Below are positions 34,501 through 47,899 of a stretch of 64,000 bases of DNA, piece after piece. Numbering within the stretch: the stretch's first letter is position 1; the number at the start of each line of letters is the position of its first letter. This DNA comes from Symsagittifera roscoffensis (taxonomy: Eukaryota > Xenacoelomorpha > Acoela > Convolutidae). Under the pieces are notes generated by a model. That model saw only the letters and a list, made by a program, of their open reading frames with translations. It was not told the origin of the DNA and made no database searches. The stretch covers positions 46,550,001-46,614,000 of the forward strand of contig NC_087067.1 of the NCBI RefSeq assembly GCF_963678635.1. The letters are read 5' to 3'. Both the position numbers and the translations under genes were made by a program.

Positions 34501-37500
34501 CATTAAATTAGAAGATTTTTTTTCGGATCAGCACCACGATCCCCCCCTGAATGTTCTTCCGAAGCATGGATCAATTTTGAAAATTATTTCTGCATACAGT
34601 ATTCATTTCAAACAAACGCGCTGAATATGCTGCTGAAGAAAATCTTTATACCAAAAAGCTGTTTATCCTGTTAACAGCGTAAAATATATATCATAACGTG
34701 GTATCAATTGATTTTTTTGATTAATTGGATCAAATTACTTAGCCCTGGAAGTCATTTCTGAAAAACCGGTATTTCATCCCACCTAAATTTTTTATTCTCT
34801 TTTTTTTTACCTTATTGCGCTCTAATTATATGATAAATTTTTCTTCCTTTTGGCAATTTAGCACAAAATATCTCGTTTATTGTTGGCTTTGATGAGCGGA
34901 ATTTTGTTGTGGCACAGTTGTGAACACTTTAGAAAGAAAAGCTGTGGGTTGACGGTTTGGATACCTTAGGTACCATTTTTTGTCGCTTTTCAACGCCTCA
35001 CTCTTTTCTCCCAACATTTCAAAGTTCGTTTTTCCGACTTTTGCTTGCATTTGCCTCTGTGTTTCAAAGTGAAATATAATTTCGAAGCGATCATTTTTTC
35101 TGATCTGTAACAAATTAAAGAAAACTACTAGTTGGAAAATCCTTTATGTTGAAAATTAACCGCTTCTATTTACAGCATAATGTTACCCGATCAACAGTTG
35201 AGGTTTTCTACCGAAAGTTACAAAAGTTGATGTTGTAAATCCGATTGCACTTTATGCCAAAATTTAGCAAAAATGGCAAATTATCAAAAATGGCAAAAAA
35301 TGGCATAAATGGAAAATTTTTTAAAATTGAAAAGCACATTAACTTCGAGAGTTTCATTATTCTCCAATTTATTAAAAATCATACCCGAATGATCAAAATT
35401 TCGCTTTTCTCAGGTCATGATCAGTCAATTTGTTTTCAATTTTGACAGTCTTAAAAGTGGTAAAATTGGCGACAGAACAAGTTAATCGATGCATCAGAGA
35501 AACAAAAAGAAGCAGTCGATCAATAAATCGAAAAAAGCATCATTCAGTTACGTAATTATATGAGTTGAAGACTGAGATTTATACAATATGACAATTATTT
35601 TCCCAAATTAAAAAATGAAAATTTTAAGAAATTTCATTACATGCAAACCTGAGTCGCAAATACATGTGCTCTTTCGGTGTAATTCAATTTAATCTTTTTG
35701 ATGCCTAAATAAGCCTGGGGAAATTAATAACATATAATGCTTTTTTTGGCTAATGCTAGTTCCTGTTTGAAAAAAAAATTATTATGAAAATTTATGGCGT
35801 TTTTTTTTGCTTTTTGCTGATTTTTGGAAAAATCTTCAGAAGACTCTTCGGAAAATTTTGCATTTTTTTGAAGAAGTTTTAGTTTTTCATAAAAACTACC
35901 ATAAACATTTAAAAAAAAAACAATACCAATTGATAAAAAACAACTCTTCTATGTGCCTGCATAATTTGGCTTGTCTCTTTTTATTTATATCTTACGATTT
36001 ACGGCCTTCGAAAGTTGCAGGAAAAAAAGTTTCGTCCGGAATTTTTCATTTTCTCAACATTTGACCCCGCAAAACTGAAATTGAGTATTCAATTTTAAAA
36101 AAAAATTCATGGGGATCTTGCCTTCATATGCGGCTATTTCCGACCCTTGGCAGAGCCTCAAACTAGTCCATTTTTTGCCTTTTTGGTAAATTTTTCTCTG
36201 TGGCCAAATCCAAGATTAAGCATTCAATTATAACAAATTGAGAGCAATTTTCTTTGCCTAAAAATTTTCGTCATTTTTCTTATAAAAACAAGTCATGACA
36301 TTAGAAAATGCATATTTTTTAAAATTCGACCGTTTTTTGGAAACTTTCGCTTTCTTCAAAAACTTTTTGTGAAATCTACGATTACATCTGAAATTTATTT
36401 TAAAAAACTGGCAGTTATGCCAATCTTTTTGTGCAAGCGGCTCTGCCCTGAGTTTTGCAGAAAAAATTAAAACCTTAGAAAATTTCCAATTTTTTAATTT
36501 TGCCCGTTTTTGGAATAATTTTCTACCTATCAAAAATCAAACTGATAATTCTGAGGTTGATGGTTCATTAAAATTAATATGGTGCTTAAATTTTCCCTGT
36601 TCAAACTTTTTCAGCCTATTTTTGTGGAGAAAAGCTGGTATGGACTGCAGAAATATCCATTTTTTTGAAATTTTCTTCATTTTTTATAAATTGCTTCACT
36701 ATTCTCGAAAACTACAATTCTCAAAAACTATGTGCTAAAACTGATATGAAGTTCAATCGAAAAATGAAAAAATTTTTCATGTCATTCTTTTCGGCCTAAA
36801 AAAATGTTCCTATGCTTAAATGAACAAAAAAAAACTTTGGATACTTTTTGGAAAGGTTTTCAATTTTTTGAAAACTGAGTATCCAAACATGTTAATAGGA
36901 AATCAATTGAAAGAGCAAGTGGTATTCATCTCCCATAAATTCATCCCCTATTTAGGCTGAGAAAACACTATAGTTTTGCAATAAGTCTATTATTTTGAAA
37001 TTTTGAAAATTGCGCATTTCCGTATCAGTACAATATTCGATTGAAACTATTAAAACAGGTGCAGTGAGCATTACCTGGGCGACTGTTTTTTTTTTCAAGC
37101 AACAACGGCGTAATTGCGAGGTGGTGCAACTCCTAGTCTACAGGTCGGGGATTCGGATTCGGGTTATTCAAACAGCTTTATTTTTATTTGCTTGAATTTT
37201 TGCTGCATAGCATTGGCATTTTGATAGCAACGAAAGCTGTTTTAAGAGTCGATGAACGTCTTTAAACGCATTTTGTAACATGAAGGCCGTCTCCATCACG
37301 ATTGCAGAGCAAAAGTGTAAAACTATTTTTAATTTCAAAAGTGAGTTTGTATGATCAAATTTTTCAATTAAATGAAAATTTTCTCAATTAAAAAAATTTT
37401 TTACCTATTGTTACAGTTTTCTCAACGTGGGTTAGTTTTACCAAAAATTGTCAATCAAAAAATGTTATTAAAATTCAGACTTTCAAGTTTGTCTATTTTT

Positions 37501-38098
37501 TTCTTGAAATTCGAAAATTGAGATTTTTTCGAATTATATTTAGGCTTTTAGAGCCTTTTTTTGCAATTTGGTTGTTTGTGGTTGCACTTCTGATTGAGAT
37601 TTTTCGAATTCTTATCGCAATTTGGTCGCTTGTGTTTCGTCTCCGTTTGAAATTTTTTATGAAAATTTAGGAAGTGTAATTTCAAAGAAACTAATTTAAA
37701 ATTATCTTTTTTATGAGAGGTGACGTCCCTTGTGATGCAGACCGAATGATCAAAAGCTAATTTCAGCCAATCAGAATAGTATTCAAAAACTCAAAAAAAT
37801 TGCGAGTAGTTTCAATGAGAGCAAATAAATCCAGGCTAATGAAATTAATTTGATCGATGACAAAATAAGCAGTCAAAAGTTTTTTCAAATATTGTCAAGA
37901 CGCATTGCATTTGAAACAATACTTAAATGATGATTTGATTTGATATCTGCACGAATTGTTCCGCAAAATTTTGCTGTACTGCTTCAAAATTGTTTTCTGC
38001 TAATTTTAAATTTGATTTTGTGCGATTAGCTGAAATTTTGATGAACTGCTAACGACTCTAACATGATTCCACAATTGATATAATAAAATAGTATTTCG
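31540..38098. other. gene-free region of old satellite-like repeats
   Basis: No supported exon. Most of 31910-36950 is built of diverged monomers of about 170-190 bases. Each carries a TTTTCTCGAAAACTACCCTGCCAAATCTGA-like block followed by GTTCAATNGAA and CCTGCATAAGC. One S1 SINE lies at 33395-33685. A weak tRNA-like stretch near 37100-37190 has GGATTCGGATTCGG in B-box position. Confidence 0.5.
33395..33685 (+). repeat. S1 SINE copy between the pan and coiled-coil genes
   Basis: ACTCGCAAATAAAAATGTTC leader, GCATTGGAAATTGCAATGC, tRNA-like head GCTTCCTTGGCTGAGTGGTT with B box AGGTTCAGACG, TCTACTAATTCG and the GCGATGCGAACCTTCGACTCTGTG tail. Confidence 0.7.
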
Positions 38099-38120
38099 AT
38101 TTTGTAATCTGGTGATTTAC

Positions 38121-38285
38121 CGACACATTGGTTCTCTGAACGCACCCCCAGACATTAGTGTGCAAATTAAAATGTACGACCGAGTTTTCTGCGCCATTCA
38201 GCACATCCACAATTAGCTTCTTCTGTGATCTAATTAACAGTCCCCTGTTACACAGAAATGGGGGGTCGCTTCCAGGATTGTTCAT
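38121..38285 (-). CDS. possible isolated exon, unidentified
   Basis: A 55-codon open stretch starts with ATG immediately after a TTAATCGTAG acceptor and ends at a TCG|GTAAAT donor. The peptide (for example KKLIVDVLNGAENSVVHFNL) has ordinary protein composition and the DNA is less AT-rich than its surroundings. No partner exon was found on either side, and plus-strand frames in the same place are also open, so strand and reality are uncertain. Confidence 0.25.
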
Positions 38286-38317
38286 CTACGATTAACTTTT
38301 GAATCATTCTTTTGTAG

Positions 38318-38444
38318 GGGCGGAGGTTTCTATTTTCTATGTACCCTGGGCTAAAAAACAAATCCCTCTGACTTTTTCAAGCTACCAAGGGTCAACAATT
38401 GCAACTATTCAGGGACATTTAAGAGTCCCCGTGAAATTCATCAG
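38318..38444 (+). CDS. possible isolated exon, unidentified
   Basis: Between a TTTTGTAG acceptor and an ATCAG|GTAAAA donor one plus frame is open (AEVSIFYVPWAKKQIPLTF...). It can continue in phase into an open stretch ending in TAA at 38917, which would overlap intron 1 of the coiled-coil gene. The minus strand has stops in all frames here. No family recognised. Confidence 0.25.
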
Positions 38445-38680
38445 GTAAAATGGTTACATAGAATGTTTTGAAAATATTCACTTAACTTAATCCACGTCAG
38501 GTGCGCAGGGAATTATAATGAATGAAATGAGCCTTTACAGCAGAAAAAATCAACCGAATTGGCCAATATGTAGTCATTTTTTTCTAAAAGAGATTAATTT
38601 TGAATCTATGAAGAATTCAGTTACCAGTTGCACGCAAATCAATCCAGCTATGTAAAATAAATTCATCTTAAAACTGTTCA

Positions 38681-41600
38681 ATGGCTTACTTTACCGATAT
38701 GGCAGGTAAGATTCAAAAAATTGACAAAGCCAGAGTTTATTACCAAAACTTTGGAAATATTTGAATTACTCCGTAGATTGCTGAGGATGGAGCCGGATCA
38801 AAATTATAGGAACGAGCTCCTGGATATCAGGATTTGGCTCTCCAACGCACATTTGTGCATTTGTGCTTTTAAACTTACGGGTTTACAGTTTTCACCATGC
38901 TTCAGAGACCAAAATTAACCAAAATTTGAATAAAATCGAACAACTGCGGCGATTTTGTCTGGAAAACAAAAGTCCGGGATGCAAATGTCTGTGCTCCGTT
39001 TGATTGTATGAAACTTAAGTACTTGGTTGTGTTCTATCACCCAGTCTGAAAATGGTTTGGACTAAAAATAGAACACAATTTGTACAACTCAACTCAGTGA
39101 TGTGCATCTCTGTTGAGATGGGATAAGGGGAGGGGTTAAACGGCCTCTCTGGAAATCAACACAGCTGAAAGTGATTTTTCGTATATTAAGAGCCAGATAC
39201 TGTTTTTGAGATCGGCTAAGTTTAACTTGCACTCTCTTTATTGTGTACGCGGGGACTAACTGTTATAAAAGGATCTCAATAAAATATACGCGTTATTTCA
39301 GTACCCAAACCACCCCCCACCGCCTACACCAAATCTAGAGATGACCCCTCCAAGCAGCGATTCATCCAGCAGGGGGACGTCAGGCTACCCAAGGGCAGCT
39401 CACACCAGGCTAGTAAGGACCAAATCCGTATGTTTTGCTCGGAGTGTTTTGAAATTGTTCAGCTTTTTAGCTAGCAAATTTTTGAACTTTCGAGTTTTTT
39501 TCTCGAGGAGATAATAATGAATGATAATAATAAATAATGTAGTTCCTGCGAATCGCAGAGGATCTATCAGTAGGCCTTAACAGTCCATTTGTATTATCTC
39601 CCCACATTCCAGATTGTGTTATTTTGTTGAGCGAAGCTCTTTTTTGCGACTCAAGGCCGTTTTTGGTACCACTATTGCAGCCGAAATTGGCCAGGCTGTG
39701 GTAGACCTAGAGGTCAAGTGAGAGCTCGTCCTCACACACTTGCATTGCCTTGGCATGGGATCGAATACACGATCTGACGATTTCGAAGTTAACTATTTCA
39801 AAGTGAACGATTTCAATTAACTTTGAGATGATTCATTGGAACAAAAAACAGCACGCTTGAACTTGCCTTGTCACTGCCCATAATGAAAACTTAACCATTT
39901 TTATTTTTTGTATCAAGACTCAATAAGGATCTTCATGAGTTCGAGTGGTGAAGCATTAAAAAGACTTGAATAGTGTTTTTCGAATGCATTTATTAAATAG
40001 TTTTTTTTTCGAAAATTGTAACAGACTCGGTCTCATTCGACAGATCAGAAGTTGTTGCTGTAATTTGGTTCTAAATTCGGTGAAAAATTAATTGCTTGAT
40101 TTGTGTATGTATAGGCCCAGAGCACCCGAGAGAGGATTGTGATGGCCAAGTTGGCGAAAGATCTCGAGTTAATTGACAGCCAGAAGAGAATTGTGGTCAA
40201 CGCCGTCGAACAGGAGATGCACCAGTAAGTCATTAATAAACTCTATTTTATTCAGTCAGTCCACTCTATTGCGATTTTTGGTGAGTTCCCGTTATCGCGA
40301 CTGTATATGGACTATTGGAGCCAAACAAAATTACACGACCTTCAAGAAAACGAAAAAAAATATATGTATCTTATAAGCAAATAAAGCGATTCAATTCAAT
40401 ATTGTCTGATTAAAATCACTAATTTTTTCTCAAAAATATAACCCTGCGCTTGTCTTTCAAAACGTTTCACCTGTACTCAGATGCGTGCGCAGAAATTTTT
40501 TGTTGGGGGGAGGGGGTGCGGGGTGCGGTTTTTCGAAAAATTTTGTAAATTTTTGCGGACCGTTTTTGTTTTTAGGCCGATCAATTTGATTTTCCGAGTA
40601 TAATTATTCAAAATTTTTTTTAGTATAATTATTCAAATTTTTTTGAGATTTTTTTTGAATTGTTGAAGCAAAAGAATGGTGTACCTATCTAATGCTTTCT
40701 TAAATTAGTCGCCAGAGCTGTTTTTTTTTGTTTTAAACAATTTTCACTATAAATAAAGTCAGTTTCCTTTATTCCTGTGGTTCATAAATTAACCAGTCTT
40801 GTTTTTTTCTCATAAAAACTCAATTCATCTTTTTTTTTTAAAATCTTAGTCAAACTAGATGGCATCAGTTCCTGATTTATCGGCTAAGTCAACCAACACG
40901 ATATTTGACAAAAAAGGACGTTTTATCCTTTTGCATTTCCCGAGGGGGACCCCCGGTTTAAAGTCCAAACTTTTTTTTTATAGTTACTCTTTTGTTTTAG
41001 TTCAACTGGCGTCTAACCAAGTTACGTCTTGGCAGTTTTTTTTCAAATTGAACATCATTTGAGACAAATGTATGAAATTTTTGTAGATTCATTCATTTTT
41101 TTCCGACTTATGAATTCCGTCTCACTTTCTGTTCGCACGGCTACAATGTCGTGTTTGTTGTAACACAACTGAGGTTAAATTCTGCTTCACCTGTGTTTTG
41201 AACTTGAATTTTGTTGCAAAAATTACAGCTTTTAAAAAACAACCAGCAATTAGTTTATGAAAGTTTTTGGTAGTATTTGTGAACCACAGAAAATATATCT
41301 CTTCCATGAGCTTCAAGCTGGAAATAACTTCCTAGATGGACTCTTTTTTGCTTCCATAGTTAGTGGGTTTTATAAACTATATTTAAAATACTATTTAGTT
41401 CAACATGACTTTTAGTTTATTTGCTCAAAAGGTGAACTTATCAGTGGTATAAAATTATAACTAAGGCTGGGACGAAATGATTTTGTGATATCAAGATGAA
41501 AGGCGGTTGAATGCGGCAGATGAGTAGCACATAATTAAAACCATGAATATTATGACTGCCTTTTTAAATTTGATTTATTTTATGCACAAAAGATTTTTAA

Positions 41601-44600
41601 AAAACTTTATTTTGAAGAAAATTAGTTTGAGATTTCTTTGGTTTTTTCTCCACCCACTAGCGATAACAAAAGAATTAAATGATCTCCCCTCTATAAATAA
41701 ATACAGTAAATTAGCTTTAGAGCTTTGTTTTGAGCATTTCCGTGCAGTTCATTTTGCCGAAAACGCGTTCAGCATTTCAGATACATGGCTGTCGCTAAAA
41801 AATACCCCCGAGGGGACCCTTAGGTTTAATTAGGAGGGCGTGAATGTATGAGGAAAAGGGAAAAGAACCTCCTACCCCATAAACACCGAATCACCCTTTC
41901 TAAAGTGTAGGACTCTCTAGAGTCATTTTTTCGGCAAAGAGATTGTTCTATTGTTGATTCTGTTGCTCTTCTGCTTATAGACTGCGGATGTGTCTGCGGG
42001 ATATCGAGGAGGGGAAGAGTCAAGTGTCCCCCTACTTGACAGACGTGGACGCCCGAAGGAGTCTCACCTCCTCCTCCATGGGACCCACGCCAAGACTACT
42101 CATGAAGCCCATTGTGAGAAATACAAGTGACATATAACCAAAAAAATGACTTAGGTTAAAGTATATGACCAAAATACAGGATCTTAACAGCTGTAGAAAA
42201 ATAGCGACACGATCATTTAGTTCATATTGGAAGTTTCCAAAAAGCAATAAAAAGATCTGCTACGACTTATGCGAAAGTTTTGATGGCCTTTTTTTAGATC
42301 GACCCAATTGATTTTTCCAGCTCTCCTAAAATTCCTCAAAGACCCTGCTTAAACCAAGTTTTCTGCGGCGCAGGCAAATTTTTGAACTTTTTGCAAGATT
42401 TAGACCAATCAGGGGCGGATTTGGGGGGAAGCCCTCCCCCTCAGGGATTTGACCCCTGTCGACCCAAAGGATCCCCCTTTGTACTATTTTGAGATATCTA
42501 TGTTGTGTAAAAATTTTCTAAAGGCGCCTTTGGTGCCAATATATTAATTTTGAGGGGGGAGCGCGTGGATAAATGACTGAGTCTTTTGGATATTTTCTTC
42601 GTGGATAAATACGGTCATATAAGTTTGCTCCTACTGAATATCGGGAGTGATGGGGAAACTTTAGATTTTCTTCAATTCTAGGTGAGCATGAGCAAGAGTG
42701 ACCTGGCGAAACAGAGGGCTAAACTGTTGCAGAGGGAGTACAAGAAACAGAATGAGATGAATGAGTACCTCAACCACCTCTTCCAGACCATCTCAGACCG
42801 CAACATCAAGGAGTTGAGCAACCTCGCCAGTAAGCTTCAAGTCTAGCATGAGGGTAGGGGTGAGGCTCGGTTTTAAAAACAATTATAAGATATCGATTAT
42901 AATTTTTTATGGTGATCAAAAAGATCTTTGGAGCTCTCGAAAAAAAAAGAAAATGACCTTTTCGTGCCCTTTTGACGCGATAGTTTGCGCGACAATTTTT
43001 TTCCTATTAACGCGTAATAGTCGTGTATACCAAAAATTGGTTAATTTTTGGCTCAATTTCTATGATAAAAAAATACACAAAAAGAGTCATATCCGCTTTT
43101 GACAAAACTATTTCAACCCTAAGAAAGGACTGGGAAGGCAAATGAACTTCCGCGACCTATGAAGTGTTTTTGAGTCGGAAAGCGACCATGGTATATAGTA
43201 ACAATATTTTAATTTTAGATTTTTTTTTAAATCACAACCCACACGCTTTGTAAAGTACGCAGAGAAACTTTCAGCATGAATTAGCGTATTAATCAAAAAT
43301 TAACAAGTTTCAAAAATCTTACTTTCAAAACTTTGATAAAACAGTGTTTTGGATGAGCTCAAAAAAACAATAAAGTCAGTCTAATGCGAAGGTCTGCAAA
43401 CTTGTTGAGGTGCGTCAACTTTGCAACACAATCCAAAAAAATGGGAGGCCATTAATATAAAATTATGCTAATTTGAATTTGATATTAAAAATAGGGTCGG
43501 TCGGATTATGTAAATTAGTACCAAAGGAGGACCCTTCGGGTAACCAGTCAAGGGGTCGATTCCGCGAGGGAAAGGAGGAGCCCGCTCCCATCACTAAATC
43601 TGCTATTGCGAATTACCAGAAAAAGAAGTTTGGTAATAAATTGTCCCCTAAGAAGAATTTTCTCTGCCAAGTTGATAAGTTTTAATGTTTTTGGGGTTTG
43701 ATTGGACTAGTTCCTTTGCATCAATCAAATATGAAATGATTCTCCGCGCTGAAATGATTCCGTTGTAGGCAATGAACAGCATAGTGTTATTATTTCATAT
43801 TAAAACCGAAACATATAAATTATTGTAGGCAAAAAGCGTGACACCGCCACCAAAAACAATCTGTTTATATCCATTTGGAGTATGATTGAAAACCGTTGCT
43901 TAAAATTTTTGGAATAACTCGTATAACGTTTCAAGTATTGGGAATGAAAACGACTCTACTCGCGAAATACGACCTTACGAACGACTATGCTCGTAAACAC
44001 GAATGTACGAATGACTATCACGAGAAAAAACGAAGCTAATAATCCAACCCTTGCTCAGAGAAAGGACTGCTATATTTTTGTAACAAATAGTAGATAAAGT
44101 TTCCTTGAGTTGAAATTGACCCTTAAATTAAATATGAAGTCTGAAAGCAAGTTCGTAGTAAATTATACTAAATTCTTTTCTAATTTAATATTTTTCTGCG
44201 AACTTTAGTTTTACTTTCTAAAATAGAAAGTAAAAAAGACATTATATTCCTAGCAAGCGTTTTATCCCACGTGGATAAGTACTGCTAGCGTAATAAAAGA
44301 TCAATGGTTAAAACGAGCACTTAGTAGTCAAAAAAATTTGGCTTTAGTTCGACAAGCTTGCCAGTTTTTTTTTATTGTCGATTGATAAAAAACACGCCAA
44401 GATTATAACTTAAGATTTTCATATACGCTAATTTAGGAAATATATTAAACAAAGTTGCAGGATTATTTCACCGTTTAAGCGTTTTAGAGTGATATATATT
44501 GGGCTTTATTTATCGCAAATTGACCAACTTGGCTTTTTTTTAACCGTCATAACTTCATGAAGTTCATGAAAAATTGCTTTTTTTGGTGAAAATACCAGAA

Positions 44601-47600
44601 GTATGCCTAGATGGTACGGTTCTCAAAATTAAGGTTTAAGCGTGCTCCCTCAAATGTACAGTAAAGAATTTGAAACAAATATTTTGGCAAAAATGTAGGG
44701 GACTTCGACGCTTCTTCTCTCAAGTATTTGCCTGCCGACCAAAATGGCCCCCTTTTGTACTACTTTGAGATATCACTTCTTTGCTGACGGACCTTATAAA
44801 TTTTCTGAACGCGCCTTGGGCGCCAATATATACTATCTTTTAGTGCGAGGCGCGCGCCAAAAAACCGCAATTTTTTTGTAAAAATTTTGCAAAAAGTGTC
44901 TAAAAAGTGAAGCTTCTTCTCTCAAGGATTTGACCTGCCAAGCAAAAGAGCCCCTTTTTGTACTATTTTGAGATATCACTTTTTGGCTGACTGACCCTAT
45001 AAATTTTCTGAAGGCTCCTTCGGCGCAAATATATACTATCTTATAGTGGGAGGCGCGCGCCAAAAAAAAACGAAATTTTGTGGTAAAACTTTCGCAAAAA
45101 GTGCCTAAAAACGCTATTTTTGTCTCGTTTTTTTTTTTCCAAAAATTTGCCTGCGGCGTACAAACCTTGGGAAAACAGGGTATTTTTAGTGTTTTAAGGG
45201 AGAGTTTTCAAATTTGTAGCTTCGTTTTTCAGCTAAGTTGATAGAAAGTTTTGAAAATTTCCTGTTTTCTGGACAAGTTGCTTTTCTCTTAATTGAAGTT
45301 TATTTTTTCTTGTTGTAGGTAAACCTTTGTTTCATTTTTTCTAGCATAGACATTGGTTTACTTCTTCAAATCATGTCACATTTTCATGAGGGCTGTTAGT
45401 TTCCAATAACTTTGGTTGGAAATCCGTTCAAACTTTCGGGTTTTGTTCGATTTACCCGGGTTCTTTGAATGAGTAGCCATTATAAAACTATGTAAGATTA
45501 TGTAAGCTTCATATGAACCTTCCATGTCGGAAACTGTAAAAAATAGCACTTTTTGCTCAAATAACTGTTTCCACAGTTGGTAAAAAAAATCAGTATTCTT
45601 GTCTAACAGGCAAAAAAAATTAAAATTAGCACCGGTAATCAAAAACGCAATTTTTTGGTCAAAATTTTCCAAAAAGTCCCTAAAAACGCCTTTTTCGGCC
45701 TGGTTTTTTTCAAAATTTTACCTGCTGCGCAGAAATTTTGACCAGAACATAGTCTTTGTAGTGCTTTTGTTAGAGCTCGGAAAATAAATTTGGTCGACCT
45801 AAACAAAAAAAAATTTCGAACCCGGGTATACAGATCTGGGCATTTTGTCTTCGGCGCAAAATCAGATACCACAAAAAGAAACCAAATTCGTTCAAAAATT
45901 TTTGAGAACGCTTCTAGCGCAAGTTTACAACAGTTTCCCTTATATCGAGGATAACTCCTTATTAGGAAAATCCAAAACATAATTTATCAATAAACTAAGT
46001 TTTCAGCTTTATGCTGCATGGGAACTGAGTTCGGAATTATTGTGAGCCAGTTGCATATCATAAACCGGTGATTATTTCTTGATCTTCATTTCAGCAAGTC
46101 ACAATAGAAGCGCTAACACGGCCAAGAGTAAAATGTCTAGTTGCCATGATATTGACGAGGCAAGTTCGGTTGTTGATGACACCAACCCACCGTCAGCTGC
46201 GAAAAACACAAACAGACGAGGCTCTACGTTTTTGGAGGTCCCAAAAATGGTTAGACTCAGTTTCCTGCTTTGGAGATGATTCCAGTAAAAAAGTACTTCA
46301 AGTGCAATAAATTTGAAATAACTTTTAGTGTTTTTGCTGCAAGGAATTCCGATTTTGCAAGGATGCTTCAAGGAATTCCGATGTGATGTTTTAGTTTCTC
46401 AAAATCATCTTAAAAGATATAAATCGTATTAATTATTTCCGAAAAAAGTTCTGAACATTTTTTTGAAAGCTCTGCTTCTATTGAAGTCAATTTTTTTATA
46501 GTTTCAATATGAATATAATTAGTGATTCTTTTTCTTTTTAGAGTGATAAAATGGCAAATGTGGTGAAAAACAAGCTGAGCAAGAAAGCTTCAAAAATTGA
46601 GCTGCCTCGAATTGATGCTTGTGGTCTATCGAGGGAAAGGTCGAAAGTATCTTTCAAGTTGGATTCGCGCGAAGACTCGACTATGGGTGAGTAGATATCG
46701 CGGGGAGACAATTCGTGACAGTAGGCTTTTCGGGAAATATTAATTCACGCGCATTATTCCTCCCGTGCTGAATGTAAACCGCAGCGGAGCAAGCGGTCGC
46801 TATTACCACTGCCTGTTACGAATTATCACCTGTTACGAATTGTCGCCGCGCCTGTAGATATTTATTAATTAATGATTAATATTGGGGTCATTGGTGCCTT
46901 ATTTGCCAGTCGCAGTCAAAGGGTTGAATGTGCGAAACCTGCCATGTTCTTAGCTCTATGAGACTGAGGAAATATTACCAAAAAATGCCTCGTTCCTAGA
47001 CCAAAAAAATCACCCAAGTAGATGAAAGAGGCAAAATTTCATTTTTGGGCGTTTTTCGAAAGGCTGACCAAAACAATTGATTTTTTTTCTCAAAATTAGT
47101 ATAAATTGTCTCAAAAAATGTCTTGAGAAAGACCTTGGGGCTGGTCCACTAAAATTTTATGTGGTAAAATACTGCCAAAGCTTAGACCTTTTTGATGCAG
47201 ATAAGCCTCAAGCTCTCCGCTGCTCGTATCTCTTTGAAAAGTGCTCAAATATCAATTTGAACATTTTTTTTCTGGTTTTTCTTCACCTATTATCAGGGAA
47301 CGCGTTGACCCGCTTAAAAAAGTTGTGACTTCATCAAAACATTTTTAAAAAATTGACTCAATAATTGCATTGTTTTCACTGTAAAAATTTTAGATAATCA
47401 GTTTGGTTAAATTTAGTTTTGAAATAGGCTTCAAATTTTGAATTTTACAATTTTGAACTTCCTTCTCGCAGGAATCCCAGCTGTGATTTAAAAATGTGTT
47501 TTGACAGATGAAAGTTTGGAGCAAGAGGTGTCTAAAATGGCGAGCAACCTACTTCAGATGCAGAAGAGGTCAGCGCGGATTAGACGGAAACTGACGGACC

Positions 47601-47896
47601 AAAACATGGTGTGGACAGACGGTGCTATGGCGCTGTCTCTCCGGAAGCTCCGACGGGAGAAGAACCGGTCGGAGGAGTACGTCATCAAAAACAGCAGCAG
47701 CAGTCGAGCTCTTCTGGCGCTTACGAAAGAGGCGGACTCAATTGACAGGAGCAAAACTGTGGAGGTGCAGAAAGGGAGGTTGAAGCTCCATTTCAAGGCT
47801 GATGATCGGGCCAAAAAGAACAGAGACCACAGGAAGTTCCAATCTGGGAGGAACCAAAAAATTGAAACAAAAATCATGAGTTTTGTTCAGCATTGA
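38681..47896 (+). CDS. charged, partly coiled-coil protein of unknown function, nine exons
   Basis: Exons: 38681-38705, 39339-39427, 40115-40224, 41981-42113, 42682-42829, 43495-43632, 46095-46249, 46542-46686, 47508-47896. The sum is 1332 bases, 443 residues plus TGA, with all phases matching. Exon 2 also has an upstream acceptor (TTTCAG at 39301), but only the second one, after a long C-rich tract (AAATCTAG, 39338), keeps the frame open from the ATG at 38681. The protein has heptad-like, Lys/Glu/Gln-rich stretches in exons 3 and 5 (ERIVMAKLAKDLELIDSQKR; QRAKLLQREYKKQNEMNEYL), Ser-rich basic segments between them, and a basic Arg/Lys-rich C-terminus with a WTDGAMALSLRKLRREK block. No signal peptide or membrane span is visible. 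It could be a cytoskeletal or ciliary scaffold, but that is a guess; I do not recognise the family. Confidence 0.82.
39538..39612 (+). repeat. dispersed repeat, inverse copy of 21008-21100
   Basis: GTAGTTCCTGCGAATCGCAGAG, CTATCAGTAGGCCTTAACAGTCC and ATTTGTATTATCTCCCCACATTCCAG. The reverse complement is found in pan intron 6. Intron 2 of the coiled-coil gene. A tRNA-like stretch (TGGTAGACCTAGAGG...GGATCGAATAC) follows at about 39695-39775. Confidence 0.6.
42411..42570 (+). repeat. left end of the GGGGCGGAT MITE family
   Basis: AGGGGCGGATTTGGGG, CGACCCAAAGGATCCCCC, TGTACTATTTTGAGATATC and AAAGGCGCCTTTGGTGCC match the repeat at 12242. The right half is missing. Intron 4 of the coiled-coil gene. 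Confidence 0.5.
44690..45230. repeat. tandem pair of about 225-bp repeats, GGGGCGGAT-related
   Basis: Two successive copies of GCTTCTTCTCTCAAG, GTACTATTTTGAGATATCACTT, GCTGAC, CTATAAATTTTCTGAA, CGCCAATATATACTATCTT and GAGGCGCGCGCCAAAAAA. A related block follows at 45640-45830. Intron 6 of the coiled-coil gene. Confidence 0.6.
46699..46853. mobile_element. small hAT-type MITE at a splice donor
   Basis: 155 bp with inverted ends GGGGAGACAATTCGTGACAG and CTGTTACGAATTGTCGCCGC. Perfect 8-base target duplications GTAGATAT lie at 46691-46698 and 46854-46861. The left duplication overlaps bases +5 to +12 of the intron after exon 8 of the coiled-coil gene. Confidence 0.85.
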
Positions 47897-47899
47897 AAC

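Noticed and set aside
39302..39338. Outer part of exon 2 of the coiled-coil gene as coding
   Set aside because: Using the acceptor at 39301 after exon 1 leads to an in-frame TGA in exon 3; the inner acceptor at 39338 keeps the frame open.
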